Source: Garcia nutans (taxonomy: Eukaryota > Streptophyta > Magnoliopsida > Malpighiales > Euphorbiaceae). Taken from it: a stretch of DNA of 64,000 nt. A program made the translations under genes and the position numbers. Where the stretch lies: assembly GCA_947685225.1 (NCBI GenBank), contig CANTUV010000062.1:17132501-17196500 (forward strand), read 5' to 3'. Every line of letters starts with the position of its first letter. Positions within the stretch are counted from its first letter, which is position 1. Positions 25,074 through 37,800 of the stretch are shown one piece after another. The notes beneath the pieces are model-generated. The model searched no databases. It was not told the DNA's origin and worked only from the letters and a program-made list of their open reading frames with translations.

Positions 25074-26232
25074 AAGAGAAATTGATTCCGTTGGTCTTTT
25101 ATTATTCTATTCTTTCTTATCATGATATTATCCATTGCATCATATTAGATTGCATCATGTACGTGAATTAGGATACCCGTGTTACCTGTATTGTGTTATG
25201 TAAGGGATACCATACTTTCACTCAAGGTATGGAGATCAAGCATGGCATAATCACTCATAGCCTTGTACCTTTTGGTATATACTTGCTATGGGAACCTAAG
25301 ACTTTTAACCTAAAGACTAAAGCTCATGTAATTGGCCTAGTTACTTTCCTTAGTTTTTATCCCAAATGCTTGTTGTTTGACTATAGTTAATTTATCTTGG
25401 CTTAAATCATGGCTTATTTGGTTTGTTCTTTTCCTAATATGACCTAAGTACATTGTAAGCTCAAAATAATTTTTTTTCTTTAAACTCCAAAAGACCAAAG
25501 CAATTTTCAAAATTTTTCAAAATGGTCTTTGGATATAAAACTTTTCCATAAACAAATTATTTTCTCATGGCTCAAATACAAAGCCCAAAATCCATTTTTT
25601 CTAAAATCATTTTACAATGGACTTAGAAACAAAATTATTTTCATCCAACCTTTTGAAAGAGCTTATGAATATTTAGGTCAATTATGGAATACCAAAAATC
25701 AATTGTGAGCCTTGTTTATACTAAGAATAATTAATCATGTGCTTGTTTTTGGCATGAATCATTAGTTACTTTTTTAAGTGAGAAATCTATTTATAATAAA
25801 CCTCTTAATTTAGTTTTAATCCAATATAGCATAAAAGCTACTTTAGTTGGTTAAATGGATTAAAACCTAATTACTGGGAATTATCATGAACTGATTTCCA
25901 TTTTTGAAAATATAACTATTAGTTGAAACGTCCGAGGGAATTATTCAAAAATAAGATACCCCATGTTTGTATTTTGTTAACCATATTACCTAGGAAAAGA
26001 GACTCGCCATTCGTTTGTGGAAGTTATAAGGTTGGAAGGGATGTTCTACTTTTCTTTGTCTATTGTTTATGCATACATGCATACATGCATACATACATGC
26101 ATCACATCACATATCATTAATCCTTTCTGGCTCACAGCCCTGGATTACAATAGTTTAAAAGCTTACGACAATCCGACCTATGCCGGAGACCAAGAATCTA
26201 GCAATGACTCAATCACTTTCTCACCAAAAGCA
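25074..26232 (+). other. Untranslated leader of the gag-relic element
   Basis: About 1.16 kb between the PBS and the likely Gag start. Its first ~350 bp are shared with copy A. It is AT-rich with many short ORFs (25193-25390, 25923-26120) but no recognisable domain. Long leaders are usual in this clade. Confidence 0.6.
26070..26112 (+). repeat. GCATACAT microsatellite in the leader
   Basis: A short run of GCATACAT / ACATGCAT units just upstream of gag. It accounts for the Tyr/Met/His/Thr-rich N-terminus (YMHT, CIHT) of the ORF opening at 26017, whose first codon is GTG. I therefore place the Gag start downstream at 26233. Confidence 0.7.
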
Positions 26233-27530
26233 ATGGAGCCCGAAATTCAAAGAATGGTGGATGACGCCCTCAATGCCAAGATGGAAGAAATAAAAGAGGC
26301 CCTGGCTAAGACCATGAAGAATCAATTAGCTGCAATTTTAGGAAATAATGCCGAAGCATCTGCTAGCACTAAGAAGCCAAAGGACAAGGAAAAGGCTAAA
26401 GTTGGTGAAGTGGTTTTTGATGATGATAAGGTGATCATTGATGATGATGACGATTGGGCTCAATACTTACAAGATCGTCAAGACAAGAAGAAAGAGTCAA
26501 AGGTTATTGAGAAGACAACTTTTGAAAAGACTGAAACTTTAGATGTTGAAAAAATGATTGTTGACCTAGAAAAGAAGTTTGAAAAGAAGCTAAAAACCGA
26601 AGAGGTGTCTGAGATTAACAAACTATTTGAATAAGATGTGGAGGTCCCTTATAAGTTCAAAATGCATTCCTTCGCTAGGTACAATGGTACTGGAAATCCT
26701 CATCTCCATGTGAAGCAGTACATCACTACTATGCAGTCTGCCCGAGCTACTAAAGCTCAAACTCTGAGGTATTTTATGCTCTCATTGGACCCTATTGTCC
26801 AAAATTGGTTCAACACCTTAGAGGAAAGTACTCAAAAAGATTGAAACATGTTGTACAAGGCTTTCATTCAGCAATATGGGTACAATGTCGAGCTGAAAGT
26901 TACCTTAATGCAAGTTGAGTCCATTAGACAAACGCCAAATGAGAATTTTGTGGACTATGTAAAAAGATGGGGAAATAAGGCTACACTGCTCAAGAAGAGG
27001 CCCGATGAATCAGATCAGATCAGAATGATTGTCAGAGGCATCCTGCCCAACCTCTATGAAAGGCTATCTCACACCCTTATAAGGGACTTCAAAGTTCTTC
27101 TCCAAGTTGGTCTATAAATTGAAGAGTGGGAAAGGGAGAAGAATTGCTTTTCAATAAGAAGGAATAAGAAAGGGAACTACTAGTCTGGAAATCAAAGCAC
27201 GCAAAAAGAAGTTGATGTTAATACAACTGGTCAAGCAAATAGAAGGCAGTTTTCAAATCTAGGGAAGCCTTTGTCTTAGGTCTTCAACAAGCTACAAAAG
27301 AAGGGACTATTACAGCCATTAGCCCCTCAACCTTTGTCGAATCCTTTACCCCCAAAATTTGATACTAAAGCCTTTTGTGAGTTTCATCAAACACAAGGAC
27401 ATGAGACAGACAAATGCTTGGACTAAAATATGAGATCCAAAATTTAATTAACAGTGGTAAGCTGCCTGAGCCTAATAAGCCCAACGCTAGCAACCTTAGT
27501 GGTTCAACAGAGTGCCACCACTAGCAACCT
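26233..27530 (+). pseudogene. gag: Gag pseudogene, Tat-type
   Basis: Gag packages element RNA into cytoplasmic particles. The chosen start is ATG 26233 (MEPEIQRMVDDAL). The frame holds an acidic/lysine-rich N-terminal coiled-coil-like part, then a retrotransposon Gag core (PYKFKMHSFARYNG at 26644 onward, NFVDYVKRWGNKA near 26944) and a knuckle CEFHQTQGHETDKC at 27376-27417 of the form CX2HX4HX4C, very like the second element's. All of this lies in one frame, broken by six in-frame stops (26632, 26842, 27115, 27181, 27277, 27424). After about 27423 the similarity continues one frame over (ATGAGATCC region), implying a 1-bp indel. Decay is therefore mostly by point substitutions. No protease or RT follows. 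Confidence 0.8.
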
Positions 27531-29977
27531 TAGTGGTGGGAAGAGGATTGGAGGAAGATTTTGTCTTATCCTCTTTTCATGATGAGAATATTGAAGATGT
27601 GAAAGGGAAGAAGCTTAACTCAATGAACTTCCCTTAGCTTGTTTGTTTTTCTTATTTTATTTTCCTTATTTGGTGTTTTATGGAACAATCGTGTTTTTCA
27701 AATTTAAAGTTGGTTGAATAAATTACTTTCATCAAATTTTTTGTTGGTCTTTGTTCATTTTAGTGCTCAACCGATGAGGAATCTAGCTTGATGTTCATAA
27801 ATTAATGTATCTAGGCATCATGATTCGAATAACTTTACTAGGTGAGGGAATTGCTCTATAGCATTGAGTTCTGTATGCTTACTTAGAGAGGGCTCCTGCA
27901 TAATTACCTTTGTCTAGGTCCTAGTCAGTCTTAGAACATGCTTTGACAAACTTTCGAGGTGAAATTGAACTCTGCTTATTTTAAGAGAGAAATGATCTAG
28001 GCATTGTTTGGTTAGCCAACAACTAGTATTCACCCAATTAAATATCAATCCCTAGTTGTCCCTTTGAGCCTTCATAAATTTTAGCTTTCTTTTCATTGGC
28101 TTACAAACCCCAACAACCTACCCTGAGCTGTTGTGATACTTTTGACAAGTCTTATGATCACAAAGGTGAAGAGGCAAGAAGATCAAAGAATGGAATGCAT
28201 AGTCAAGACCATGAAGATAGTTGAAGTTCTCAATACCATAAGGGTAGTTGAAGTTTACCTGAATTAGACCAAATATCACAAATAAAGTCAGGACTGAAGC
28301 AAATTAATACCACTCCATTCATCCATTATTAGAAATACAAGTTGGTACAAACAAGGCAACTCTTTTAGAGCTAGAACCAAAAAAAAGAGAAAGAAAAGAA
28401 GAAAAAAAGAAGAAGAAAAAAAAAGAAAAGAAAAAGAAAAGAAAAAAAAGGAAAAATAAAAGAAAAGAAAAAAAAGAAAGATAAAACCTAAAAAGACGAT
28501 TCACAAAGCCAACTGAGTTCTCTTTTACTTAAAGTAGCAAAAGGCTTCTATTTGGTTTATAAAGACAGTTTGACTTGAATTGGTCCAACCCAACCAAAGA
28601 TTCGATCAAAATCAGAGAAAAAGGAGAAAGACCATCCAGTTCTTAAAAGTTCTGTACCTGACAGTCCTACAAGGAAGAAGGACAAAATGATAAAATGCTT
28701 AAAGAAAGGGAAGAGTAAGAAAAATAAAAAGAAAGAAAAGAGAGAAGAAGAAAAGAAATGAATTTGGGTACCAAACTTTTTGCAAGGGCAAAGATTGTGC
28801 TAATCAAGATCTAGATTAATGCTAAGAAGATAGAAGGAATTTGGAGTCTAGCAAGATTGCACCCAGCTGCCTAAAGCTCAAACAAGAAATTTATAATGTG
28901 AGGGTTTGTCCATAGTGTCACAACGGTCAACTTATAAATGGCCTTCATTTAACCCATGTCCCTTATAGACCCCATTTCAAGCCTATCAAAGACCTATTGA
29001 TCTCTCTTGGTAGGTAGAGTCTATCAGTGGAGATAGTTTGAATAACCATGCATATGAGATAGACAATATTTAAACTCAAAAAGACCTTTGGCCAAGTAAT
29101 GTGTATGTGTCTATCTGAAGTGCAACAATTCTTGCTGAAATAAAAATGATTCCCGAGCTTAGTACGGTAACTAGGGTTGTCATGTTATAGATATGTTAAT
29201 TTGGAAAATCAAGTCTTGAGGTACATTGACATTGATTTGGCAAAGCCAACATTTGATTTCAAAATCAAAATTCAAAAAAAAAATGTTTTTGTCACATAAA
29301 ACTTTTAAGTTAGGAAAATATGTTGAACAGTCAAATCTCGAAGGACATATTGGGCAAAGGAAAGAATTATTTGCAAGGTTGTGAAGAAGCTACCAATTGA
29401 CATGCTGAATCATAGTTTGAAATGGATGTATTCCTTACTGTGGTGTGTGGTCGTCACCATTCATGTTTTTGACATCTTGAAGATAAAAGCCATAAATACA
29501 GAACCTTCTGTCATTCTAATGAAAGATATGAATAGGCATCTGGAAGGAATCAATGAGAACACTTCAACTGATCACCTCAATCTGTGAGTCAATGGAACCA
29601 CTGTAAGTATTATTCATGCATATCATGCATACATGAGCATATCACACTCCATTTTTTCTTGTAAAAAATAAACAGCAATATTCTATGAAGCAACCATAAA
29701 GTGGATATGGAATCAGGGGGCATAAAAAGCCCATTGCGTGAGGAAGCTCCAGTCATTTTGTAAAAGAAGAAGTACATGCTTGTGTGAAGAGCTAGAAAAG
29801 ACAAGCATCAATCAGAGCCTGCATGAGAAAAATAATTGGGGGGCAAGGAGAAGATATAAGGGGCCAGCTAAAAAATAGCAGAATTTTTTGAAAAAGTGCA
29901 AAAGAATGGAACATTAAGAACTATCAAAAGAATGAAGACACAAAAGACAAAAGATCAGTCCAACTAAAAGAGCTGAA
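27531..29977 (+). other. Non-coding interior of the gag-relic element
   Basis: No protease, RT, RNase H or integrase motif is visible in any frame. The longest ORF (29381-29587, 68 codons) resembles nothing I know. The stretch includes GA-rich tracts at 28376-28484 and 28690-28760 and a purine-tract-like GGGGGGCAAGGAG at about 29838. Large replacement of pol by non-coding DNA is common in non-autonomous plant elements. Confidence 0.6.
28376..28484 (+). repeat. GA-rich polypurine tract
   Basis: About 110 bp almost wholly of A and G (AAAAAGAGAAAGAAAAGAAG type). On the other strand it gives a Phe/Ser-only ORF that is not a gene. A weaker purine stretch follows at 28690-28760. Confidence 0.85.
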
Positions 29978-30600
29978 GCCAAGGATGAAGATCCACTTTA
30001 AAGGGTGAAGACCTAGTTCCAAGGATGAAGATCCAGCTTAAAGGATGAATATCCACTTTCAAGGGTGAAGACCCGATTTCCAAGGATGAAGATCCCTTTT
30101 CAAAGGTGAAAACTTGATTCCAAGGGTGAAGATCCAATTTCAAAGGGTGAAGACCCAAAGTCTAAAGGATGAAGATTCGTTTTCAAGGGTGAAGACTCGA
30201 TGCCAAGGATGAAGATCCAGTTTAAAGGATGAAGATCCAATTTCAAGGATAAAGACCCGACGTCCAAAGGATGAAGATCCATTTTCAAGGGTGAAGACCC
30301 GATCTCAAAGGATGAAGATCCATTTTCAAGGGTAAAGACCCGATCTCAAAGGATGAAGATCCATTTTCAAGGGTGAAGACCCAATCTCCAAGGATGAAGA
30401 TCCATTTATAAGGGTGAAGACCCGATCTCCAAGGATGAATATCCATTTATAAGGGTGAAGACCCGATCTCCAATGGATAAAGATCCATGTTTCAAGGGTA
30501 AATACCTGATCTCCAATGGATAAAGATATATGTTTCAAGGGTAAATACCCAATTTTCTATAGATAAAGATCCATTTTTGGTGGGTAAAGACCCACAATCC
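29978..30600 (+). repeat. 41-bp minisatellite in the 3' untranslated region
   Basis: About 15 copies of a unit near 41 bp made of two related halves, AAGGATGAAGATCC and AAGGGTGAAGACCC, each followed by a short tail. Copies become more regular around 30280-30480 (exact 41-bp steps) and decay at both ends. It sits just upstream of the purine tract, where tandem repeats are known in Tat/Ogre elements and have been linked to the birth of satellites. Confidence 0.85.
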
Positions 30601-30778
30601 ATAAAAAATTGGAGCAACCAGTTAAGCCAGAATTCTCAACTAATAAAAGGTCAGTCAAATCAAATTCAATCTCGGGTCCAAGTGCCCAAATTAAATCCAA
30701 GTATCCATCATCATCCAAAATTTTCTCAAAGTCACGTTGCTTTTCACTCTCTTCTACCAAGTCTTAGATCGTTCAAGC

Positions 30779-30790
30779 AGGGGGGCAAAT
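30779..30790 (+). promoter_or_regulatory. Polypurine tract before LTR copy C
   Basis: AGGGGGGCAAAT immediately precedes TGTAGACCC, the LTR start. It is almost the same as the second element's tract (GTGGGGGGCAAT before TGTGAATAC). It primes plus-strand DNA synthesis. Confidence 0.8.
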
Positions 30791-31880
30791 TGTAGACCCT
30801 TAATTTTTTACCCAATCAAATTCGATAATCTAAAATGATTTTTGTGGTATTTTAATTATTTTAATAATATTATAATTACTTATAATATTTAATAGTTATT
30901 TTTAATAAATATAAAAATATAAAAAATGAAAAAAATAAAAATCTGGCGGATCGGCGAGCGACGCATGGCAGCACTGCCGCGCACCGCAGCTGGGCTTGCC
31001 CAGTTCTATGACAAACTGGCTGTCCCAGCTAGCCCGTCATGCCCATAGCCCACAGTAATTTTTGCCAGCACAACCTGTGGGCCCGACAGCCACCGAGCTG
31101 CCGATTTTTTGATCAAACCTTGTTATACCCGGTTTTGAAGTTTTTCCTAAATAGATAGTATTTCCTTATTAAAATAGGATTAGGAATTTATTTTTTTCTA
31201 CCACATTAAAACACGAGAAAAGGAGGATGGAAAGAAAAATGAAGAAAACCTTAGGAGAAGAAAAAAATAAAAAAGAAGGGGACGAGAAAAGGGGGAACAG
31301 AAAACCCTAGAGGAAAAATATGGAGAAAACCTAGAGTTCGGCAATTAACATTAAGAGGATTAAATAGCAAAGAAAGGGACGACAAAAAGGAATTAGCAGC
31401 AAGTAAGCATTCATCAATCATCAATCCATCAAAGGCAGCAACATTACCTTTGTTATTCTTCATCTAGAAATCAATTTTTTAGTGGAATCGACCACGCAGG
31501 TTTGATCTTTAATCATAAATTATATGTTCACAGTAGCTTCATTTTCTTTGATTAATAAGAATATGTGGTAACTTGATCTTTGTTTTAATAACTTTAATTA
31601 TTTACTTTAGTTAATACATTAATTAGCTGGTTTTCAAAACTCCACTTGCATGTTTTATAAATTATCAAAACCCTAAATCGTTCTTTTATTTCCAAAATTT
31701 TAAAACAATAAATCTTTGTCTCTTAAACCCTAAATTTCTTAATCATCTAAACCCTAACTTATTTTTTCAAAACTTTAAACTATCTTATTAATTCTCAAAA
31801 CCCTAACCCTAGTGTCTTAATTCCTTAATTTTCCTAAGCCCTAATTTTATTAAAACCCAATCCAGTAAAACCTAGTTTTC
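30791..31880 (+). repeat. LTR copy C, 3'-truncated, fused to satellite
   Basis: It begins TGTAGACCC after the purine tract and keeps about 490 bp of U3 absent from copies A and B, including a GC-rich stretch (30950-31110) with the inverted repeat CTGGGCTTGCCCAG. From about 31278 it aligns with copy B. Near 31660 it has lost about 48 bp between TTATAAA-like words. At 31880 it stops in ...CCTAGTTTTC and satellite CAGAACTC follows, with a base or more of microhomology. About 0.9 kb of the LTR 3' part is missing. Confidence 0.85.
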
Positions 31881-34800
31881 CAGAACTCAATCCGAGTTTA
31901 GAACCTAAACCACCTTGGGTCCAGAACCCAAATTTTTTTTCGACTTTAGAACTCAATTCGGGTCTAGAACCCAAATCACCTCGAGTTTAAAATCTAAATC
32001 TTTTTTGAGTCTAAAACTCAATTCTGGTCCAGAACCCAAACCATCTCGGGTTCAAAACCCAAATCATTTTTGAATTCAAAACTAAATCCTGGTCCAGAAC
32101 CCAAATTTTTTTGAATTCAGAACTCAATCGGGATCAAGAACCCAAACAACCTTGGGTCCAAAACCTAAATCATTTTCAAATTTAGAATTCAATCTAGGTG
32201 GAGAACCCAAACCACCATGAGTCCAGAACCCAAATTTTTCTCGAGTACACAAATCAATCCAGGTCAAGAATCCAAACCACCTCAGGTAAAGAACCCAAAT
32301 CTTTTTTGAGTTCAGAACTCAATCCAGGGCCATAACTCAAATTACCTTGGGTCCAGAACCTAAATCTTTTTCCAGTTTAGAACTCAATCCAGATCATGAA
32401 CTCAAATTTTTTCGAGTCTATAACTCAATCTGGGTCAAGAACCCAAACCACATCAGGTCTATAATACAGATCTTTTTCAAGTTCAGAACTCAATCCGAGT
32501 CATGAACCCAAACAACCTTGGGTCGATAACCCAAACCACCTTGCGTCTAGAACCCAAAATTTTTTTTAGTCCACAAATAAATCATTGTCCAGAACCCAAA
32601 CCACCTTGGGATAAGAATCTAAATCTTTTTTGAGTTTAGAACTCAATCCGAGGCTAGAACTCAAATCACCTCTGGTCCAGAACCCAAATATTTTTCGAGT
32701 TCAGAACTCAATCCAGGTTCAGAACTAGAACTCAGTCTGGGACCAGAACCCAAAACACATCATGTCCATAACACATACCTTTTTCAAGTCCAGAACTCAA
32801 TCTGGGTCCAGAATCTAAATCACCTCGGGTTAAAAACAAAAATATTTTTTGAATCCAGAAGTCAATCCAGGCCGAGAACCCGAAAGACCTTGGGTTTCAA
32901 ACCATAATTTCTTTGAGTCATGAACTCAATCCGGGTCTAAAACCCAAACCACCTCAGGTCTAGAATATAGATCTTTTTCTAGTTTAGAACTCAATCTGAG
33001 TCCAAAACCCAAACCACCTCAGGTCCAGAGCCAAATCTTTTTCCAGTCTATAACTCAATGTAGGTCCAGAACCCAAACCACCTTGGGTCAAGAACCCAAA
33101 TCTTTATTGACTCCAGAAATCAATCTGGGACCAGAACCCAAACCACCTCAGGTCCAGAATCCAAATCTTTTTCAAGTCTGAAACTCAATTTGAGTCTAGA
33201 GCCCAAACAATCTCAGGTCCATAATCCAAATCATTTTTGAATCCATAATTAAATTCGAGTCCAGAACCCAAATCTTTTTGAATCTAGAACTCAATTTTAG
33301 GCCAGAACGCCAAACCTCCTCGGATCCAGAAGCCAAATATTTTTCAAGTTCAGAACTCATCCTGGGTCTAGAAACCAAACCATCTTGGGTCCAGAAACTG
33401 AATCTTTTTTGAATACACAACTCAATCTGGGACCAAAACCCAAACCACCTCAGGTCTAGAACATAAATCTTTTTCAAGTTCGAAACTCAAATCGGGTCCA
33501 GAACCCAAACCACATCGGGTCCAGAACCCAAATCTTTTTTCTAATCCATAACTAAATTTGGGTCAAAAACCCAAATCTTTATCAAATCCAGAACTCAATT
33601 TGGGTCAAGAACACAAACCACCTCGGGTCCAAAATCCAAATCATTTTCAAATCCAAAACCCAATCCGGATCGAGAATGCAAACCACTTCGGGTTCAGAAT
33701 CTAAATTTTTTTTAGTCCATAACTCAATCCGGGTTTAGAACCCAAATCTCATTGGGTCCATTACATAAATTTTTTTCAAGTCCAGAACTAAATTCGGATC
33801 CAGAACCCAAATCACCTCAGGTCCAGAATTCAAATCTTTTTTAGTCCAGAACTCAATTCTATTTTAGAACCCAAACCACCGCTGATCCAGAATCCAAATA
33901 TTTTTCGAGTCTAAAGCTCAATTTGGGACCAAACTCAAACAACCTCGGGTCCAGAATCCAAACCAAATTGGGTCCAGAACCCAAATTTTTTTATAGTTCA
34001 CAAATCACTCTAGGTCAAGAATCCAAACCACCTCAGGTTAAAAACCCAAATCTTTTTCGAATCCAGAACTCAATCCAAGGCCAAAACCCAAACCACCTCG
34101 AGTCCAGAACCCAAATCTTTTTCGAGTCTAAAACTCAATTCGGGTCCAGAACCTAAACCACCTCGGGTCCAGAACCCAAATTCACAACTCAATTCGGGTC
34201 CAGAACCCAAATCAATTTTGAATCCAAAACTCAATCGGGGTCAAGAACTCAAATAACCTCAGGTCCAAAACCTAAATCTTTTTCGAATCTAGAAATCAAT
34301 TAAGGAGGAGAACATAAACCATCTTAGGTCCAGAACCTAAATTTTTTTTTAGTACACAAATCAATCCAGGTTGAGAATTCAAACCCCCTCGTGTAAAGAA
34401 ACCAAATCTTTTTCGAGTTTAAAACTCAATCCGGGGCCATAACTCAAACCACCTCGGGTCCAAAACATAATCGAGTTCATAACTCAATCTGGATCCTGAA
34501 CCTAAATTTTTTTGAGTCCAAAACTCAATCCGAATCCAGAACCCAAACCCCATTGAATCCATAACTAAGATCTTTTTCAAGTTCAGAACTTAATTTGGGT
34601 CTTGAACCCAAACAACCTCGGGTCGAGAACCAAAACCACTTGAGTCCAGAACCTAAATTTTTTTTAGTCCACAAATCAATCATTGTCCAGAAACCAAACC
34701 ACCTCGGGATATGAATCCAAATCTTTTTTGAGTTCAGAACTCAATCCGAGGCCAGAACTCAAACTAGCTCGGGTCCAGAACCCAAATATGTTTTGAGTTC

Positions 34801-37800
34801 AGAACTCAATCCAAGTCCAGAACCAAAATTTTTTCGAGTCTAGAACACAATCCGGGTCCAGAACCCAAAACACATTGGGTCCATAACACATCTTTTTCAA
34901 GTCCAAAATTTAATCTGGGTCCAGAATCTAAATCACCTCAGGTAAAAAATCCAAATATTTTTTGAATCCAGAAGTCAATCCAGGCCGAGAACCCAAATGA
35001 CCTCAGGTTTTGAACCACAATTTCTTCGAGTCATGAACTAAAATTGAATCTAGAAATCAAACCACCTTGGGTCTAAAATACATATCTTTTTCTAGTCTAG
35101 AACTCAATCCGAGTCCATAACCCAAACCACCTAGGGTCCAGAACCAAATCTTTTTCTAGTCCAAAACTCAATACAGGTCCAGAACCCAAACCACCTCGGG
35201 TCAAGAACCTAAATCATTTTTTACTATAGAACTCAATCTGGGACCAGAACCCAAACCACCTTGGGTCCAGAACCCAAATCGTTTTTTACTCCAGAACTCA
35301 ATTCGGGTCCAAAACCCAAACAACCACGGGTCCAAAACCCAAACAACCACGAGTCCAGAACCTAAATATTTTTCAAGTCCCAAACAACCACGGGTCCAAA
35401 ACCCAAACAAACATGGGTCCAGAACTTAAATATTTTTCAAGTCCGAAAATCAATTTGGGTCCAAAACCCAAACAACCACGGGTCCATAACCCAAATCATT
35501 TTTGAATCCACAATTAAATTTGGGTCCAGAACACAAATCTTTTTTGAATCCAAAACTCAATTTTGGGCCAGAACCCCAAACCACATCGTGTCAAGAACCT
35601 AAATCTTTTTCGAGTTCAGAACTCAATCCGAGTCTAAAACCCAAACCACCTTGGGTCCAAAACCCAAATCTTTTTCGAATACACAAATCAATCTGGTTCC
35701 AGAACCCAAACCACCTTGGCTCCAAAACACAAATCTTTTTCAAGTTCAAAATTCAATTCAGGTCCAGAACCCAAACCACATCGGGTCTAGAACGCAAATC
35801 ATTTTCTAATCCATAACTAAATGCTGGTCCAGGGCACAAATCTTTACCTAATCCAGAACTCAATTTGGGTCAAGAACACAAACAACCTCAGGTTCAAAAT
35901 CCAAATTATTTTCAAATTCAGAACTCAATTCGAGTCAAGAACGCAAACCACCTTGGGTTCAGAACCCAAATTTTTTTGAGTCCAAAACTCAATTCGAGTC
36001 CAGAACCCAAATCCCATCAGGTCCATAAAACAGATTTTTTTCAACTCCAGAACTTAATCTAGATCCAGAACCCAAACCATCTCGGGTCCAGAATCCAAAT
36101 CTTTTTCGAGTCCAGAACTTAATTTGGGTCTAGAATCCAAACCACCGCTGGTCCAAAACCCAAATTATTTTCGAGTCCAAAACTTAATTTGGGTCCAAAC
36201 CCTTCGAGTCCATAACTCAATTTGTGTCCAAAACCCAAACTACCTTGGGTCCAGAACCCAAATATTTTTATAGTTCACAAATCAATTTAGATCAAGAATC
36301 CAAACCACCTCAGGTCAAGAACCCAAATCTTTTTTGAATCCAGAACTCAATCCAGGGCCAGAACCCAAACCACCTCGAGTCCAGAATCCAAACATTTTTT
36401 GAGTTTAGAACTTATTCCGAGTCCAGAACCCAAATCTTTTTTTACTCCAGAACTCAATTCGAGTTCAGAACTCAAATCACCTCGGGAGTAGAACCCAAAT
36501 CTTTTTCTTATTTGGAACTCAATTCAGGTCTAGAACCCAAACCACCTCATGTTCAGAACCCAAATCATTTTAAAATCCATAATTAAATTCTGGTCCAGAA
36601 CCCAAATATTTTTTGAATCTAGAACTCAATTTGGGTTAAGAACCCAAACCACCTCGAGTCCAAACCCAAATATTTTTTACTCCAAAACTCAATCTGGGTC
36701 GAGAACCCAAACCACCTTGGGTCTAAAATCCAAATTCTTTTCAAGTCCACAAATCAATTCAGGTCCAGAACCCAAACTGCCTCAAGTAAAAAATCCAAAT
36801 CTTTTTCGAGTCCAAAATAAATTTCGGGGCTAGTACCAAAATTACCTCAAGTACAGAACCTAAAATTTTCGAGTCTAGAACTCAATTTGGGTCCATAATC
36901 TGAATCTATTTTGAATTCACAACTCTATCTGGGTCCGGAACCTAAACCACCTCGGGTCTAGAACAAAATCTTTTTCGAGTTTAGAACTCAATCCGGGTCC
37001 ATAACCCAAACCACCTGGGGTCCAGAACTCAAATCTTAATTAGTCTAAAACTCAATTTGGGTTCAGAATCCAAATCACCTCAGGTCCAAAACCCAAATCT
37101 TTTTTGAGTCCGAAACTCAATTCGGGTCCAGAACACAAATCTTTTTCTAGTCTAAAGCTCAATTCAATTCTAGAACCCATACCACCTCGGGTCCAGAACC
37201 CAATTCTTTTTTTAATCATAATCCAAAACCTAAATCTTTTTCGAGTTCAGAACTCAATTTGAGTCCAGAATTCAAATCTTTTTCAACTTCAGAACTCAAT
37301 TCGGGTCCAGAACCCAAATCATCTCGGGTCTAGAACCTAAATCTTTTTCGAGTTTGGAACTCAATTCAAGTTTAGAACTCAAACCACCTTAAGTCCAGAA
37401 CCCAAATTATTTCAAAATCCACAACGAAATTCGGGTCCAGAACCCAAATCTTTTTTGAATCCAGAACTCAATTAGGGTTAAGAACCCAAACCACCTTGGG
37501 TTCAAAATCCAAATCTTTTTTGAATCCAGAACTCAATTCGATTCAAGAACTCAAACCACCTAGGGTCCATAACCCAAATTTTTTTAGTCCACAAATCAAT
37601 CTTGGTCTAGAGCCCAAACTACCTTGGGTCAAGTACCCAAATCCTTTTCGAGTCCAGAAATCAATCCAGGGCCAGAATCCAAATCACCTTGTGTCTAGAA
37701 TCAAAATTTTTATGTCTAGAACTCAATTTGGGTCCAGAACCCAAATCATATCGGGTCTATAACACATATCTTTTTCAAGTCAAGAACTCAATTTGGGAAA

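Larger units (their letters stand above)
23533..31880 (+). mobile_element. Defective Tat-type Ty3/gypsy retrotransposon (gag relic only)
   Basis: Element order: truncated LTR copy B (23533-25053), PBS (25055-25073), leader, gag pseudogene (26233-27530), a long stretch without recognisable protease, RT or integrase, a 41-bp minisatellite, a purine tract, then truncated LTR copy C (30791-31880). The Gag relic and its CX2HX4HX4C knuckle place it in the Tat/Ogre clade. Both outer ends are lost into satellite, so no target duplication can be read. A complete LTR reassembled on paper (U3 from copy C, the rest from copy B) would be about 2.0 kb. It cannot move by itself. Confidence 0.8.

Noticed and set aside
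26017..26232. Gag start at 26017
   Set aside because: The first codon is GTG and the segment covers a GCATACAT microsatellite; ATG 26233 gives the Gag-like N-terminus.
28319..28504. Minus-strand ORF of almost only Phe, Ser and Leu
   Set aside because: It is the complement of a GA-rich tract and has low-complexity composition, not a membrane protein.
30557..30795. Overlapping ORFs next to the purine tract
   Set aside because: They overlap the end of the minisatellite on both strands, end at the LTR boundary and show no protein features.
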